Assembly (NCBI RefSeq): GCF_000067045.1
Contig: NC_010125.1
Location: forward strand, 522,001 to 586,000
Direction: 5' to 3'
Source of the DNA: Gluconacetobacter diazotrophicus PA1 5
GTDB taxonomy: Bacteria > Pseudomonadota > Alphaproteobacteria > Acetobacterales > Acetobacteraceae
Length of the DNA: 64,000 nucleotides
Shown here: piece by piece, positions 1 to 8,798 of the stretch
Layout: each line of letters starts with the position of its first letter
How positions within the stretch are numbered: the stretch's first letter is position 1
Notes under the pieces: model-generated
Databases searched by the model: none
What the model was told of the DNA's origin: nothing
What the model saw: only the letters and a program-made list of their open reading frames with translations
Position numbers and translations under genes: made by a program

Positions 1-1088
1 ACGCCATCAATCTGGGCCAGGGCTTCCCGGACACCGAAGGACCGGCCGATCTGATCGAAGCCGCGGCGGCGGCCCTGCGCGACGGCCGCAACCAGTATCC
101 GCCCCTGACCGGGGTCCCGGAACTGCGGACGGCGGTCGCGCGGTCGAACGCGCGATTCTATGGCCTGTCGGTCGATCCGGCGACCGAGGTGATCGTGACC
201 TCCGGCGCGACCGAGGCCCTGGCGGCCTCGCTGATGGCGATGGTCGATCCGGGGGATGAGGTCGTGGTGCTGGAACCGCTCTATGACACCTACCTGCCGG
301 TGATCCGCGCGCTGGGTGCCGTGGCGCGGCCGGTGCGCCTGACACCGCCGGACTGGTCCCTGCCGCGTGCCGAACTGGCGGCGGCTTTCGGGCCCAGGAC
401 CAAGGCAATCATGCTCAATTCCCCGATGAACCCGACGGGCAAGGTCTTCGGCCCGGACGAACTGGCCTTCATCGCCGACCTGGTGGCGCGCCACCAGGTC
501 TATGCGATCTGTGACGAGGTGTACGAGCACCTGACATTCGGCGGTGCGCGCCATATCCCGCTGATGACCCTGCCGGGCATGCGCCCGCGTTGCGTGCGCA
601 TCGGCAGCGCGGGCAAGAGCTTCTCGCTGACCGGATGGAAGGTCGGCTATGTCACCGCGCCGGCCGCCATCGCCGCGACCGTCGCCAAGGCGCACCAGCT
701 TCTGACCTTCACCACGCCGCCGAACCTGCAGCGCGCGGTCGCGGTGGGGCTGGACAAGGATACGGATTATTTCACCACCCTTGCCGCCGACATGCAGGCC
801 AAGCGCGACTTGTTGTCCGACGGGCTGCGCGCCGCCGGCTTCGACGTGCTGCCGTGCGACGGCAGCTATTTCATCGTGGCGGATATCCGCTCGACCGGTT
901 TCGCGGGGGACGACGTGGCGTTCTGCCGTGCCCTGACCGAACGGTGCCGGGTCACGGCGATTCCGGTCTCGGCCTTCTATGGTACCGACAACGCACCGGA
1001 CCATCTGGTGCGATTCGCCTTCTGCAAGAAGGACCCGATCCTGGCCGAAGCCGTGGCCCGGATTCGGGCCGGCGTGCGCGATTTGTAG
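1..1088 (+). CDS. PLP-dependent class I/II aminotransferase (5' truncated by window edge)
   Basis: The reading frame is open from base 3, so the true start lies before the window; 361 residues are visible. It is a fold-type I pyridoxal-phosphate aminotransferase. The first visible residues read AINLGQGFPD, the substrate-side motif typical of the kynurenine/methionine aminotransferase branch (YbdL-like). SPMNPTG follows mid-protein, and the PLP Schiff-base lysine lies in SAGKSFSLTGWKVGY. It should move an amino group between an amino acid and a 2-oxo acid in the cytoplasm. The exact substrate cannot be read from the sequence; methionine, glutamine and aromatic amino acids are all handled by this branch. 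It ends 83 bases before tRNA-His. The family call is secure, the specificity is not. Confidence 0.9.
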   Translation, partial: AINLGQGFPDTEGPADLIEAAAAALRDGRNQYPPLTGVPELRTAVARSNARFYGLSVDPATEVIVTSGATEALAASLMAMVDPGDEVVVLEPLYDTYLPVIRALGAVARPVRLTPPDWSLPRAELAAAFGPRTKAIMLNSPMNPTGKVFGPDELAFIADLVARHQVYAICDEVYEHLTFGGARHIPLMTLPGMRPRCVRIGSAGKSFSLTGWKVGYVTAPAAIAATVAKAHQLLTFTTPPNLQRAVAVGLDKDTDYFTTLAADMQAKRDLLSDGLRAAGFDVLPCDGSYFIVADIRSTGFAGDDVAFCRALTERCRVTAIPVSAFYGTDNAPDHLVRFAFCKKDPILAEAVARIRAGVRDL

Positions 1089-1171
1089 GAACGCCGGGCA
1101 AGGCCGGGCTCTTTTTCACCCTGTGGGTGATTGACGTGCCGGACGAGCTTCTCTAAATCACAGCCCGCTGT

Positions 1172-1248
1172 GGCGGACGTAGCTCAGCTGGTAGAGCGCC
1201 GGTTTGTGGTACCGGTGGTCGCGGGTTCGAGCCCCGTCGTTCGCCCCA
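1172..1248 (+). tRNA. tRNA-His (anticodon GTG)
   Basis: A complete cloverleaf is visible: acceptor GCGGACG/CGTTCGC, D arm, anticodon stem CCGGT/ACCGG with loop TTGTGGT (anticodon GTG), and T arm GCGGG/CCCGT. The 3' CCA is encoded at 1246-1248. The extra 5' guanine (G-1, base 1172) faces C73 (base 1245), so the histidine identity pair is present in the gene. Confidence 0.96.
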
Positions 1249-1273
1249 GCGGATTTCCCGACAAGGTGGAAAT

Positions 1274-2140
1274 TCACTTCGGGAAGAGGCGCGACAGGCC
1301 CTCTTCCAGAGGGATCGGCACGATCCCCAGTTCCCGTTCCATATCCCCGATATCGAAGGCCTTGTCTTCCAGCAGGCGCCGGATTTCGGCCGGCCCGACC
1401 GACGGCAGGCCGGGAATCCATCGTGCGATCGCGGCCGCCGCCATCATTGCCCCCGCCGGCACCGCCAGCACCGGGCGCGGGCGCAGTCCTGCGTGCCGCG
1501 CGACGGTCGCCGCGAAATCCCGATAGGTCAGCCGCGTCGCGCCCGCGATCACCAGGGCATGGGGGCCGTGCCACGGGCGGCGAAGCGCCGCGACCAGGCT
1601 GCTGGTGACGTCGTCCTGATGGACCGGCTGTACCAGCGTCCGTCCGCCGCCCGGCAAGGGCGTGACCGGCAGGCGGCGCAGCAGCGCCGCCAGGCGCTGG
1701 ACGTTGTTTTCGCCCTGCGCGCCATAGATCATGGTGGGATGCAGGATCACCCCATCGCGGCCTGACCGCAGCAGCGCGGCCTCGCCCGCCAGCACCCCGT
1801 TGCCGTGATCGTCGGGCCAGCGGGTGAATTTGCGCGTGCTGCCCAGGCAGACCAGCGTGGCACCTGGGGGCATGGCCGCCAGCAGGGCCGGCACATGCCG
1901 CGCATGGGCGGTGCTGACCACCCGCGTGGCATCGGCCAGCGCCGCGCGCAACGTACCGGCCGGGCCGGTCAGGTCCGCGACCCGGGATGATCCGTCCAGC
2001 CCGGTGGCCTGCCAGCGCGCCGCGTCGCGCACCACCGGCACGACCGGAATATCCAACCGCGACAGGGCGCGGCACAACGCCGCCCCCGACCGCCCGGATG
2101 CCCCCACGACATGCACGGCATCCGTGGGGCGGGACGTCAT
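1274..2140 (-). CDS. NAD(P)-binding atypical SDR / epimerase-like protein
   Basis: This 288-residue protein has an N-terminal Rossmann dinucleotide site, [11 protein letters not shown] (residues about 9-19). An extended-SDR layout follows: [33 protein letters not shown], and a segment [10 protein letters not shown] where classical SDRs carry YxxxK. The catalytic lysine spacing is absent, so it belongs with the atypical NAD(P)H-binding/epimerase-like SDRs, whose members act as reductases or redox sensors. Its ATG overlaps the stop of the upstream membrane-protein gene by four bases (ATGA), so the two are probably co-translated. The substrate is unknown. Confidence 0.75.
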   Translation of the reverse strand: MTSRPTDAVHVVGASGRSGAALCRALSRLDIPVVPVVRDAARWQATGLDGSSRVADLTGPAGTLRAALADATRVVSTAHARHVPALLAAMPPGATLVCLGSTRKFTRWPDDHGNGVLAGEAALLRSGRDGVILHPTMIYGAQGENNVQRLAALLRRLPVTPLPGGGRTLVQPVHQDDVTSSLVAALRRPWHGPHALVIAGATRLTYRDFAATVARHAGLRPRPVLAVPAGAMMAAAAIARWIPGLPSVGPAEIRRLLEDKAFDIGDMERELGIVPIPLEEGLSRLFPK

Positions 2141-3492
2141 GGCGTGCTGATGGACAGGCCCAGCAGGCCGGCGGTGGACGGGTCGCCGGCCATCGACAGG
2201 GCCACGCCCAGCATCAACAGGTTCAGCGGTTGCGGCGGCCGCAGCGTCAGCCGCAGCGGACGGTCCGGCGCGTCCAGGAACCGCCCCAGCGCCTGCATCG
2301 ATATATCGGGCGACGCCGCCAGGGCGGAAATGACCTGCTGGCGATAGGCATCGGGCGGGACCTGCCGCGCGTGGGCCAGGCCATCCAGCACATGGCCGGC
2401 CAGGGACCGGTCGTGCCAGTCGATCGTGGCCGACACGATGCGCGCCGTCTCCGCCAGGCTCATGGGATCGTCGACCGGGATCTGGTCCAGGTCGGCCAGG
2501 ACGGTCATGCGGCCCATCGCAGGGGCGTCGATGTCCAGCGGATGCAGGCTCATCAATCCGTTCTGCCGCTGGACGGTGGCGACGGCATGGATCGTGCCGC
2601 TGAAATGGTCATAGCCGATCAGGCGCAGCGGCGACTGGTCCTGCGGCGGGGGTGGCCAGGCCTCCAGGTCCGTCAGCGTGGTGTCCAGATCGTCCTGCGC
2701 CGTGCGGGATTCGTGCTCGACGACCAGGTGCCCGATCCGCATCAGCGGGGTCGACGCGTCGATCTGGATGGCCGAGACGTCGAAATGACGGTGGCCGGAT
2801 TCATGGATCATGTGCCCGGACTGCAGCAGGCTGGCGATCTGCCCGGCAAAATCCGGCCCGTCGATGCGCAGGTGGCCGATGGTGATATGCCGCCCCGGTG
2901 TCAGGTTGATTTGCATGGCCAGGGAGTCGAGGTCGAGATGCGATGTCCGGCCCAGGCCGTACTGGCGCACCGCCGCCCGCGCCACCGTCAGGTCGGTCTG
3001 GCTGCCCGGCACCGCGACATGCAGGCCTTCCAGCCGCCCGGAATCCAGCACCAGGGAATCCAGCCGCGGCGGCGCCGGCGCCGCGGATTCAGGATCGGCC
3101 AGGGTGGGCCCGGTATTGGGCAGCACCAGCCCTTCCAGCACCAGCAGCCCGATCGACGCCGTGGCGCCCGGTTCCATGACCTGCACGTCATGCAGGGTGA
3201 CGCGCCCGATGCGTTGGCCGCCGACCGCGTTGCCGGTGACGCCCCCCACCAGCGCGTCGGACGCGGTGACGGTCAGGAACGCGTTGCGATAGCTGACGGC
3301 GGTCAGGCGCGCCCCCCGCGCCAGGACCCGCGGCGTGGCGGTGGCATAGGTGAAGCTGGCCCCCGGGCCGATCGCGGCGCGCAGGTCGGCGATGGCCGAT
3401 TCCATCCGGCTCTGGGCGAAATGCCGCAGGCCCAGTCCCCCCACGATCACGATGATCAGCAGCAGCAGAAGGGCGGAGAGAAGTTTTTTCAC
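2137..3492 (-). CDS. Conserved hypothetical membrane-anchored protein, possibly periplasmic
   Basis: I do not recognise a named family with certainty. The protein is about 451 residues. A single hydrophobic N-terminal segment ([20 protein letters not shown]) suggests a signal anchor, and the rest looks like a soluble, beta-rich periplasmic domain with recurrent short stretches such as [20 protein letters not shown] and [10 protein letters not shown]. That layout resembles DUF945/DUF2125 or AsmA-like envelope proteins, but this is inference. I chose the GTG at 3492, which places the anchor at the N terminus; a TTG at 3510 in the same frame would add six residues. It is upstream of and overlaps the SDR-like gene by four bases. 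Confidence 0.65.
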   Translation of the reverse strand: MKKLLSALLLLLIIVIVGGLGLRHFAQSRMESAIADLRAAIGPGASFTYATATPRVLARGARLTAVSYRNAFLTVTASDALVGGVTGNAVGGQRIGRVTLHDVQVMEPGATASIGLLVLEGLVLPNTGPTLADPESAAPAPPRLDSLVLDSGRLEGLHVAVPGSQTDLTVARAAVRQYGLGRTSHLDLDSLAMQINLTPGRHITIGHLRIDGPDFAGQIASLLQSGHMIHESGHRHFDVSAIQIDASTPLMRIGHLVVEHESRTAQDDLDTTLTDLEAWPPPPQDQSPLRLIGYDHFSGTIHAVATVQRQNGLMSLHPLDIDAPAMGRMTVLADLDQIPVDDPMSLAETARIVSATIDWHDRSLAGHVLDGLAHARQVPPDAYRQQVISALAASPDISMQALGRFLDAPDRPLRLTLRPPQPLNLLMLGVALSMAGDPSTAGLLGLSISTP

Positions 3493-3631
3493 GTGCGGGT
3501 CATCCGTCAATGGCCTGTGCGACAGCTACATCATTCGGGTCCCGTCCGGCAACGTCCCGCCCCGGACGCTGTGGTATCAGGATACCGTCTCCTAGTTTCC
3601 CGAAAAATCGGCGCAAAAACCCGATTTGATC

Positions 3632-3660
3632 TTGACGGGCGGGCCGGGGACGATGATAAC
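3632..3660 (+). promoter_or_regulatory. Sigma-70-type promoter of rplM-rpsI
   Basis: A -35 element TTGACG (3632-3637) and a -10 element GATAAC (3655-3660) are separated by exactly 17 bases. The predicted start, near 3667, leaves a leader of about 37 nt before the rplM ATG. Confidence 0.6.
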
Positions 3661-3703
3661 GCGCCACCCGTTACCGCTCCTATTACAGACGGAACACAGA
3701 CAG

Positions 3704-4186
3704 ATGAAGACCACCCTTTCGCTGAAGCCCGCGGAGGTGACACGGGACTGGATCCTGATCGATGCCGAAGGGCTCGTTCTCGGCCGTCTCGCCGCCATCG
3801 TCGCCCAGCGCCTGCGCGGCAAGCACAAGCCGCAATTCACCCCGCATGTCGATTGCGGCGACAACATCGTCGTGATCAATGCCGAGAAGGTGCGCCTGAC
3901 CGGCAACAAGGTCGGGCAGAAGCTGTTCCATTATCATACCGGCTATCCGGGCGGTATCAAGGAACGCACGATCACCCAGCGGCTGGAGGGCAAGAACCCC
4001 GGCCACGTGGTGACCAAGGCGGTCGAGAGGATGATCACCCGCGGCCCGCTGCAGCGCGCGCAGATGAAGCACCTGTATGTCTATGCCGGCGCCGAGCATC
4101 CGCATGCCGGCCAGCAGCCCAAGACGCTGGACGTCGCGGCGCTGAACCGCAAGAACACCGTCAACTCCCAGAAGATCGGGGCCTGA
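3704..4186 (+). CDS. rplM: 50S ribosomal protein L13
   Basis: The 160-residue protein starts [12 protein letters not shown], typical of alphaproteobacterial L13. It contains the family core, with [16 protein letters not shown] near the N terminus, [12 protein letters not shown] and the signature YHTGYPGG, and ends in VNSQKIGA. L13 is an early-assembling 23S rRNA-binding protein of the large subunit. The frame stays open a further 26 codons upstream, but the ATG at 3704 matches the family start and lies about 45 bases after the promoter. rpsI follows after five bases, the standard bacterial rplM-rpsI operon. Confidence 0.97.
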   Translation: MKTTLSLKPAEVTRDWILIDAEGLVLGRLAAIVAQRLRGKHKPQFTPHVDCGDNIVVINAEKVRLTGNKVGQKLFHYHTGYPGGIKERTITQRLEGKNPGHVVTKAVERMITRGPLQRAQMKHLYVYAGAEHPHAGQQPKTLDVAALNRKNTVNSQKIGA

Positions 4187-4191
4187 GCATC

Positions 4192-4692
4192 ATGTCGGAA
4201 ACCCAAGAGCGCACAGGCACGCTGGCCGATCTGAAGGACGTGGTCGCGTCCGGCCAGATCGCCGCTGGACAGGAAGCTCCGGTCTACGAGCCCAAGCGCG
4301 ACGCGCAGGGCCGTTCCTACGCCACCGGCCGCCGCAAGGACGCCGTGGCCCGCGTCTGGATCAAGCCGGGCAAGGGCGACATCACCGTGAACGGCCGTTC
4401 GGTCGGGACCTATTTCGCGCGTCCCGTCCTGCGCATGCTGATCACCCAGCCCTTCCTGGTGGCTGACCGCTACAACCAGTTCGACGTGTATTGCACGGTG
4501 ACGGGTGGTGGTCTGTCGGGCCAGGCCGGTGCGGTCCGTCACGGCATCAGCCGTGCCCTGACGCATTACGAGCCCACGCTGCGCGGCATCCTGAAGGCCG
4601 CCGGCTTCCTGACCCGCGATCCCCGCGTTGTCGAACGCAAGAAGTACGGCCGCGCCAAGGCCCGCCGTTCCTTCCAGTTCAGCAAGCGCTGA
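4192..4692 (+). CDS. rpsI: 30S ribosomal protein S9
   Basis: This 166-residue protein has an N-terminal extension of about 35 residues, common in alphaproteobacteria. The S9 core follows: [41 protein letters not shown]. The basic C-terminal tail ends RRSFQFSKR, the arginine-terminated tail that reaches the P-site tRNA in the 30S subunit. It is co-transcribed with rplM. A strong hairpin terminator begins 23 bases after its stop. Confidence 0.97.
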   Translation: MSETQERTGTLADLKDVVASGQIAAGQEAPVYEPKRDAQGRSYATGRRKDAVARVWIKPGKGDITVNGRSVGTYFARPVLRMLITQPFLVADRYNQFDVYCTVTGGGLSGQAGAVRHGISRALTHYEPTLRGILKAAGFLTRDPRVVERKKYGRAKARRSFQFSKR

Positions 4693-4715
4693 TCGCACCA
4701 CGCGGCCGGAAAAAC

Positions 4716-4769
4716 GGGCCGGGACGATCGTCCCCCGCATTGCGGGGGGATGGTCGCCCGGCCCTTTTT
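4716..4769 (+). terminator. Rho-independent terminator of rplM-rpsI
   Basis: A long GC-rich hairpin runs from GGGCCGGG (4716) to CCCGGCCC (4757-4764), with inner arms CCCCCGCA/TGCGGGGG. It is followed by TTTTTC, a classic intrinsic terminator. Confidence 0.88.
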
Positions 4770-4911
4770 CTTGGGCGGTCCGGTCCTGCCCGCGGGGCGG
4801 CACCTCGCCGGAAAATGAAAATCCCACAGGGATTTATGGGCGGATAGCCCCTGTGTTATCCGCGATGATCGTCCTACCATGGCCCGGCCCGCAGATGGCC
4901 GGGGCCGGGGA

Positions 4912-6090
4912 ATGATGATCAAGACTTCGCCTTTTGCGATGACGGCCGTCCTTGCCATCCTGACGGCGGTCGGCCCGATTTCGACCGATATGTATCTTCC
5001 CGCCTTCGGGGCCATGACTCACGCCCTGGGCGGCGCGCATGGCGATGCCGAAATGACGCTGGCGGCCTGGTTCCTCGGCCTGTCGGTGGGGCAGGTCACC
5101 CATGGCGCGATCGCCGACCATTACGGGCGGCGCGGGCCGCTGCTGGGCGGCACCCTGCTTTATACCATCGCCTCGGTCGGCTGCGCGGTGGCGGGTTCGA
5201 TGTGGGCATTTTCGCTCTGGCGGTTCGTCGCGGCGTTCGGGGCGGCCGCCAGCCTCGTGATCCCGCGCGCCGTCATCCGCGATGTGGTGGGGGGCGACGG
5301 CGACGCGGCGCGGATGCTGGGCCGGATGGTGCTGGTGATGAGCATCGTGCCGATGCTGGCACCGACCCTGGGCGGCGTGATTGCCGAGGACTGGCAGTGG
5401 CGCGGTATCTTCTGGATAGCGGCGGCATACGGCGCCTGCTGCGTGGCCATGGTCTACTGGCTGCTGCCCGATACGCTGACCACCGAACTGCATATGCGCT
5501 TTCGGCTGGAACAAGCGGTCACGGGCTATGTCCTGATCCTGCATGACCGCGTGTTCCGCCTGCACGCGCTGGAGGGCGGGTGCGCCACCTTCACCCTGTT
5601 CGCATTCCTGGGCGGTGCGCCACGGGTTTTCGTGGCGGGGTACGGGCTTTCGCCCGTGCAGTTCGGCGGCATCTTCATCCTGAACGCGGCGGGCTATGCC
5701 GTCGGCACCAACATCAACGGGCGGCTGGTGCCGCGGCTGGGCGCCCCCCGCGTGCTCAGCGGCGCGGCCGTGGCGCTGGCGGTGGCGTGCGGCGGCATGT
5801 TCGCGGCGGCCCTGCTGCATGTCGGGGGCGGGATCCTGCAGGTCGGCGGGATCACCCTGTGCATGGCCATCCTGGGCTTCCTGCTGCCGGGCGCGGCCCT
5901 GGGGTCGGTCCTGCCGAACGGGGCCAGGGCGGCGACGGCCTCGGCGCTGTATGGAACCGTGGTGTTCTTCATCGGCTCGTTCAGCACGATGCTGGTGGGC
6001 TGGCTGGGCACGCGCGGGCCCGCGTCGATGACGGGGCTGATGCTGCTGGGCGCCCTGATGGCCCTGGCCTGCGACTGGCGGCGGCGATAG
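4912..6090 (+). CDS. MFS multidrug exporter, Bcr/CflA family
   Basis: About 392 residues with 12 predicted membrane segments. The N terminus carries the Bcr/CflA signature: AVGPISTDMYLPAFGAM in helix 1, the MFS motif A GAIADHYGRRGPLLGG between helices 2 and 3, and an R(A/D)xxRD-like RAVIRDVVGG in the helix 4-5 region. Members are proton-driven inner-membrane exporters of drugs such as bicyclomycin and chloramphenicol, or of sulfonamides or cysteine. The substrate is not predictable here. I chose the ATG at 4912 because GGGGCCGGGGA lies just upstream; an ATG at 4915 or one at 4879 is also in frame. The gene stands alone. Confidence 0.88.
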   Translation: MMIKTSPFAMTAVLAILTAVGPISTDMYLPAFGAMTHALGGAHGDAEMTLAAWFLGLSVGQVTHGAIADHYGRRGPLLGGTLLYTIASVGCAVAGSMWAFSLWRFVAAFGAAASLVIPRAVIRDVVGGDGDAARMLGRMVLVMSIVPMLAPTLGGVIAEDWQWRGIFWIAAAYGACCVAMVYWLLPDTLTTELHMRFRLEQAVTGYVLILHDRVFRLHALEGGCATFTLFAFLGGAPRVFVAGYGLSPVQFGGIFILNAAGYAVGTNINGRLVPRLGAPRVLSGAAVALAVACGGMFAAALLHVGGGILQVGGITLCMAILGFLLPGAALGSVLPNGARAATASALYGTVVFFIGSFSTMLVGWLGTRGPASMTGLMLLGALMALACDWRRR

Positions 6091-6117
6091 GCGAGCGGCG
6101 ATAGGGGACCCGGTGCC

Positions 6118-6240
6118 CTATCCCGCCATGCCGGCCGCCGCCATCAGCAGGTGCATCAGCATGGCGAACACGCCCAGGGCCAGCACGCTGGCGGTCCAGA
6201 TAACGGCCATCCAGCCCAGGCGGCGCGTCCAGGGCGGCAT
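6118..6240 (-). CDS. DUF2474 small membrane protein of cytochrome bd oxidase operon
   Basis: A 40-residue protein, MPPWTRRLGW followed by one hydrophobic helix (VIWTASVLALGVFAMLMHLL). Its ATG shares one base with the cydB stop (TGATG), so it is translationally coupled to the oxidase genes. Short single-helix proteins of this kind (DUF2474, functionally comparable to CydX/CydS) sit at the end of CIO-type cytochrome bd operons and are thought to stabilise the enzyme. The position and helix are seen; the role is inferred from family context. Confidence 0.8.
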   Translation of the reverse strand: MPPWTRRLGWMAVIWTASVLALGVFAMLMHLLMAAAGMAG

Positions 6241-7247
6241 CAATGGTACCCTTCGCTGGATGTGACCTTGCCGCGAAACACGTGATAGGCCCACGCGGTA
6301 TAGGTCAGGATGACCGGGATGATGAACAGCGTGCCGACCAGGGCGAAGCCCATGCTTTCCGGCGGACTGGCGACGGCGCGGAAGGAAATGCCGGGCGGGA
6401 TGATGTTCGGCCACAGGCTGATCGCCAGCCCGCTATACCCCAGGAACAGCATGATCAGCGTCAGGAAGAACGGCGCGGCATGCGGTGCGCCGCGCAACTG
6501 GTGCAGCAGCAGCGCGCTCGCCCCCAGGATCAGGACCGGCACCGGGGCGAAATAATACAGGTTGGGCCGCGAAAACCAGCGGGTGGCGATCGCGGGGTGC
6601 GTCAGCGGCGTCCACAGGCTGACGATGGCGATCGCCACCAGCAGCAGCGGCGTCACCCACCGGGCGCAGACGATCATCCGCGCCTGCAGGCTCCCCGCCG
6701 TCTTCATCGTCAGCCAGGTCGCGCCCAGCAGGGCATAGGCCACAACCAACCCCAGCCCGGTGAACACGCTGAACGGCGACAGCCAGTCCAGCGCCCCGCC
6801 CAGATAGGACGGTCCGCTGACCTGGAACCCGTCGATGAACGCCCCCAGCGACACCCCCTGGAAAAAGGTCGCGACGTACGACCCGCCGGCGAAGACGTAG
6901 TCCCAGAACGGCCGGTGCGCCTCGTCCGCCTTGAAGCGGAACTCGAACGCCACGCCCCGGCAGATCAGCCCCGCCAGCATCAGGACCAGCGGCAGGTACA
7001 GCGCGCTCAGCAGCAGCGAATAGGCCAGCGGGAAGGCCCCGTACATCGCGGCGGCGCCCAGGACCAGCCAGGTCTCGTTCCCGTCCCAGACCGGGGCCAC
7101 GGTATTGACCATCAGGTCGCGCTCGGCCCGGTCCGGCACGAAGGGAGAGAGGATGCCGATCCCCAGGTCGAACCCGTCCATGATGACGTACATCATCAGC
7201 CCGAACCCGATGATGACGACCCAGATCAGCGGAAGATCGATACCCAT
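6240..7247 (-). CDS. cydB: Cytochrome bd-type quinol oxidase subunit II
   Basis: 335 residues, strongly hydrophobic, with the subunit II N-terminal signature MYVIMDGFDLGIGIL. WDGNETWLVLG follows (residues about 50-60), then GVAFEFRFK, WDYVFAGGSYVATFFQG and a C-terminal LTYTAWAYHVFRG. CydB pairs with CydA in the inner membrane. The ATG at 7247 lies 13 bases after the cydA stop. The call as the cyanide-insensitive (CioB) branch rests on the match of its partner and on the downstream DUF2474 gene. Confidence 0.95.
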   Translation of the reverse strand: MGIDLPLIWVVIIGFGLMMYVIMDGFDLGIGILSPFVPDRAERDLMVNTVAPVWDGNETWLVLGAAAMYGAFPLAYSLLLSALYLPLVLMLAGLICRGVAFEFRFKADEAHRPFWDYVFAGGSYVATFFQGVSLGAFIDGFQVSGPSYLGGALDWLSPFSVFTGLGLVVAYALLGATWLTMKTAGSLQARMIVCARWVTPLLLVAIAIVSLWTPLTHPAIATRWFSRPNLYYFAPVPVLILGASALLLHQLRGAPHAAPFFLTLIMLFLGYSGLAISLWPNIIPPGISFRAVASPPESMGFALVGTLFIIPVILTYTAWAYHVFRGKVTSSEGYH

Positions 7248-7260
7248 GTCTGGTATTCCT

Positions 7261-8661
7261 TCAGGACAGCATGTCTGGGGCGGCGGAGAGCGGGCGGGCC
7301 GGCCGCTTGTCGGGCCGGTCGCCATCGGCGGGGGATACGCCTTGCGTGTCGGGGCCGTGGGCCGCCAGCTTCAGCAGGTAGCCGATGCCGGTACCGAATA
7401 CCCCGCAATACAGGACGACGAAGATCAGCAGGCTGACGCTCAACGTCGCCGCCGAATGGTTCGACACCGCGTCGCGCGTGCGCATCACGCCATAGACCAC
7501 CCAGGGCTGGCGCCCGATCTCGGTCGTCATCCACCCCGCCAGGATCGCGGCCAGCCCGGTCGGCCCCATCGCGACCGTGGCCGTCAGGAACGGCCGGTTG
7601 GCGAACAGGCGCCCGCGCGCGCGCAGGGCCAGCCCGACCAGCGCCAGCAGCAGCATCAGCGTGCCCAGCCCCACCATGACCCGGAAGGTCCAGAAGATGA
7701 TGGTGGAATTCGGACGGTCCTCGGCCGGGAATTCCTTCAGGCCCGGAATCTGCCCGTTCCAGCTATGGGTCAGGATCAGGCTGCCCGCATGCGGGATTTC
7801 GACGGCGTAGCGCGTGGTCTCGGCGGCCATGTCCGGCACCCCGAACAGGATCAGCGGCACGTCCGCCCCCGGCGCGTTCTGCCAGTGGCCCTCGATCGCC
7901 GCGATCTTGGCCGGCTGGTGTTCCAGCGTGTTGCGGCCGTGCAGGTCGCCGACCAGGATCTGGATCGGGGTGACGACCAGCAGCATCCACATCGCCATCG
8001 ACATCATGGTGCGGATGGCGGGCGTGTCGCGCCCCTTCAGCAGGTGCCACGCCGCCACCGCGCCGACGAACAGCGCCGTCGCCAGGAAGGCCGCGATGCC
8101 CATATGGACCAGCCGGTAGGGAAAGGACGGGTTGAAGATGATCTGCAGCCAGTCGACGGGCACGACGCGCCCGTCCGCGATCCGGTAGCCCTGCGGCGTC
8201 TGCATCCAGCTGTTCGACGCCAGGATCCATGTCGCGGACACCAGCGTGCCGAGCGCCACCATCACCGTGGCGAAGAAATGCAGCCCGCGTCCGACCTTGT
8301 CCCAGCCGAACAGCATGACCCCCAGGAATCCGGCTTCCAGGAAGAAGGCGGTCAGGACCTCGTAGGTCAGAAGCGGCCCGGTCACGCCCCCGGCGAAGGT
8401 GGAGAAATAGCTCCAGTTCGTGCCGAATTCGTAGGACATCACCAGGCCCGAGACGACGCCCATGGCGAAATTCACGGCAAACAGCTTGGACCAGAAATGA
8501 TACAGGTCCTTGAACACCGGCGCCCCGCGCGCCAGCCACAGTCCCTCCAGCACCGCCAGGTAGCTGGCCAGCCCGATGGTGATGGCCGGGAAGAGGATGT
8601 GGAAGGATACGGTAAAGCCGAACTGGAGACGCGCAAGCAGCAGGGGGTCGGGGGCGTGCAT
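7261..8661 (-). CDS. cydA: Cytochrome bd-type (cyanide-insensitive, CioA-like) quinol oxidase subunit I
   Basis: 466 residues. It has the N-terminal helix LARLQFGFTVSFHILFPAIT, whose His21 corresponds to the heme b595 ligand His19 of E. coli CydA. The quinol-site Q-loop start KIAAIEGHW and the conserved GRQPWVVYG near residue 390 are both present. The Q-loop is short, as in CioA-type enzymes. The complex oxidises ubiquinol and reduces oxygen to water without pumping protons. In acetic acid bacteria this bypass oxidase works beside the bo3 enzyme during rapid periplasmic oxidation. It is first in the operon cydA-cydB-DUF2474. I chose the ATG at 8661 over one nine codons upstream because MHAPDPLLLARLQFG matches the family start. 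Confidence 0.95.
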   Translation of the reverse strand: MHAPDPLLLARLQFGFTVSFHILFPAITIGLASYLAVLEGLWLARGAPVFKDLYHFWSKLFAVNFAMGVVSGLVMSYEFGTNWSYFSTFAGGVTGPLLTYEVLTAFFLEAGFLGVMLFGWDKVGRGLHFFATVMVALGTLVSATWILASNSWMQTPQGYRIADGRVVPVDWLQIIFNPSFPYRLVHMGIAAFLATALFVGAVAAWHLLKGRDTPAIRTMMSMAMWMLLVVTPIQILVGDLHGRNTLEHQPAKIAAIEGHWQNAPGADVPLILFGVPDMAAETTRYAVEIPHAGSLILTHSWNGQIPGLKEFPAEDRPNSTIIFWTFRVMVGLGTLMLLLALVGLALRARGRLFANRPFLTATVAMGPTGLAAILAGWMTTEIGRQPWVVYGVMRTRDAVSNHSAATLSVSLLIFVVLYCGVFGTGIGYLLKLAAHGPDTQGVSPADGDRPDKRPARPLSAAPDMLS

Positions 8662-8798
8662 GAATCCGCTCCTGTGATGGGGGGCCATCAGCAGCCCTGG
8701 CGGGGGCGGGCCTGCAACCAGAACAGCCGGACCCTTTCATGGGTTCCATCGCCCCTGCCATGCGCGCACGGGACCCACCGATTCCCTTGCCCGTGGGG

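Noticed and set aside
1097-1120. GCCGGGC repeated twice before a T-run, after the aminotransferase
   Set aside because: The copies are direct, not inverted, so they cannot form a terminator stem.
1987-4191. Possible long N-terminal extension of rpsI in the same frame
   Set aside because: The upstream translation is low-complexity and overlaps rplM and an opposite-strand gene. The S9 start at 4192 matches the family.
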